Part shown: one piece after another, positions 5,057 through 5,723 of the stretch
Layout: each line of letters starts with the position of its first letter
Numbering within the stretch: the first letter of the stretch is position 1
Source: Acidobacteriota bacterium
GTDB taxonomy: Bacteria > Acidobacteriota > Vicinamibacteria > Vicinamibacterales > 2-12-FULL-66-21
DNA length: 5,723 nt
Direction: 5' to 3'
Assembly (NCBI GenBank): GCA_013362195.1
Contig: JABFWM010000427.1
Location: forward strand, 1-5,723
The notes under the pieces: model-generated
Told to the model about the DNA's origin: nothing
The model's database searches: none
Seen by the model: the letters and a program-made list of their open reading frames with translations, nothing else
Made by a program: the position numbers and the translations under genes

Positions 5057-5723
5057 ACTTCCTGGCCGGCGCCCGCTCGACGTCGGGCGCTTCGGCGAGA
5101 ATCTTTCCCTGGTAGATGCGGTCGAGCGCGGTGCGCAGCTCCGGCCCCGTTCCTGCGCCAATCACCTCGCCGCCGGCCTCTTTCAGGAACCCGAACTTGT
5201 CCGGACTCGTGTCGAACGCGACGAAGTACACCTGCACGGCGCCTTCGCTCTTGCGGTAGATCTCGCGCGAGACCTTCTCGGGATCGCGGCCGCTCGTGTT
5301 CTCGCCGTCGGTGACGACGAGCAGGTACTTGCGGAACACGCCGGCGCGATAGAGATCCGGACGCGCGTCGTGCAGCGCTTCGCCGATGGCGGTGCCGCCG
5401 CCCGGCCGCGGCAGGCCCGCGAGCGCCTCGCGGATCGCCGTGCGATCGTAGGGCTCGATCGGACGCAGCCGCCGCACGCTGCTGGAGAAGCTGTAGACGC
5501 CAATCTTGATCGGAAAGTCGGGCCGGCGCGCGACGAAGGCGTCGGTCGCGTCGAGCATCGACTCGAGCGCTTCCTGCGCCACCACGTGCTTGGGTCGTGA
5601 ATCGCCGGGGGCCGTCTCGCGCATGGATCCGGAGGTATCGACCAGGATCGCCACGGCGGCGCCGAGTCCTTCCTCCACTGCTGCTTGATACGGGGCGCTC
5701 GATTCGGCGGTTCGCGCCTCCCG
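5055..5723 (-). CDS. VWA (von Willebrand factor A) domain protein, 5' end outside window
   Basis: The frame is open to the window edge with no ATG, GTG or TTG in its first 15 codons, so the true start lies beyond the window; 222 residues are visible, ending at TAA. A GTG at 5678 could be read as a start, but it has no Shine-Dalgarno and sits only about 13 residues before the metal motif. The domain shows a full MIDAS metal site: DTSGSM after a hydrophobic strand (AAVAILV), then the threonine in GGGTAIGEAL, then the aspartate in LLVVTDGEN. VWA domains bind a divalent cation and use it to hold protein partners; they also occur with MoxR ATPases and in surface proteins. About 20 residues follow the last helix, ending in a basic tail. 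The missing N-terminus may carry a signal peptide or membrane anchor, so location is unknown. The next gene starts 10 bases after this stop, which suggests a shared transcript. The domain call is firm; the partner is unknown. Confidence 0.9.
   Translation of the reverse strand, partial: REARTAESSAPYQAAVEEGLGAAVAILVDTSGSMRETAPGDSRPKHVVAQEALESMLDATDAFVARRPDFPIKIGVYSFSSSVRRLRPIEPYDRTAIREALAGLPRPGGGTAIGEALHDARPDLYRAGVFRKYLLVVTDGENTSGRDPEKVSREIYRKSEGAVQVYFVAFDTSPDKFGFLKEAGGEVIGAGTGPELRTALDRIYQGKILAEAPDVERAPARK

Noticed and set aside
5045..5161. Longer reading of the PspA-like gene starting at 5161
   Set aside because: The extra N-terminus is the VWA gene read in another frame, and PspA-family proteins begin at the amphipathic helix that TTG 5044 provides.

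Overview
The window is a compact block of six protein genes, all on the minus strand (read from high to low coordinates) and probably one operon. The DNA is GC-rich. The OmpA-type peptidoglycan-binding domain in one product implies a bacterium with an outer membrane and peptidoglycan. Nothing fixes the taxon; a high-GC diderm such as an acidobacterium or a related soil lineage is a guess. No RNA genes, mobile elements, CRISPR arrays or phage genes were seen. The plus strand holds no convincing gene.

Layout in transcription order: (1) 5723-5055, a von Willebrand factor A (VWA) protein with a complete metal-binding motif, its N-terminus cut off by the window edge. (2) 5044-4283, a PspA/IM30-like coiled-coil protein starting at TTG behind a strong ribosome binding site. 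(3) 4282-4153, a GC-rich spacer of 130 bases with palindromes, the only sizeable non-coding gap. (4) 4149-2422, an unusual fusion: N-terminal membrane anchor, TauA/SsuA/NMT1-type substrate-binding domain, then a C-terminal OmpA peptidoglycan-binding domain. (5) 2421-1606, a TauC/SsuC-type ABC permease whose ATG directly follows the previous stop. (6) 1604-777, a TauB/SsuB-type ABC ATPase one base further on. (7) 784-1, a membrane and helical protein of unknown function that overlaps the ATPase by 8 bases and runs off the window.

Genes 4-6 supply all the parts of an ABC importer: binding protein, a permease that would form a homodimer, and an ATPase. The binding protein looks fixed to both the inner membrane and the cell wall rather than free in the periplasm. 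The importer is flanked by a membrane-stress-type protein (PspA-like), a metal-dependent adhesion module (VWA) and a novel membrane protein. This suggests an envelope-tethered ABC system linked to membrane integrity or envelope sensing, or an importer that needs membrane-repair partners. That function is inference; the domain calls and gene packing are read directly. The transported ligand cannot be told from the sequence. No promoter, terminator or operator could be called with confidence.
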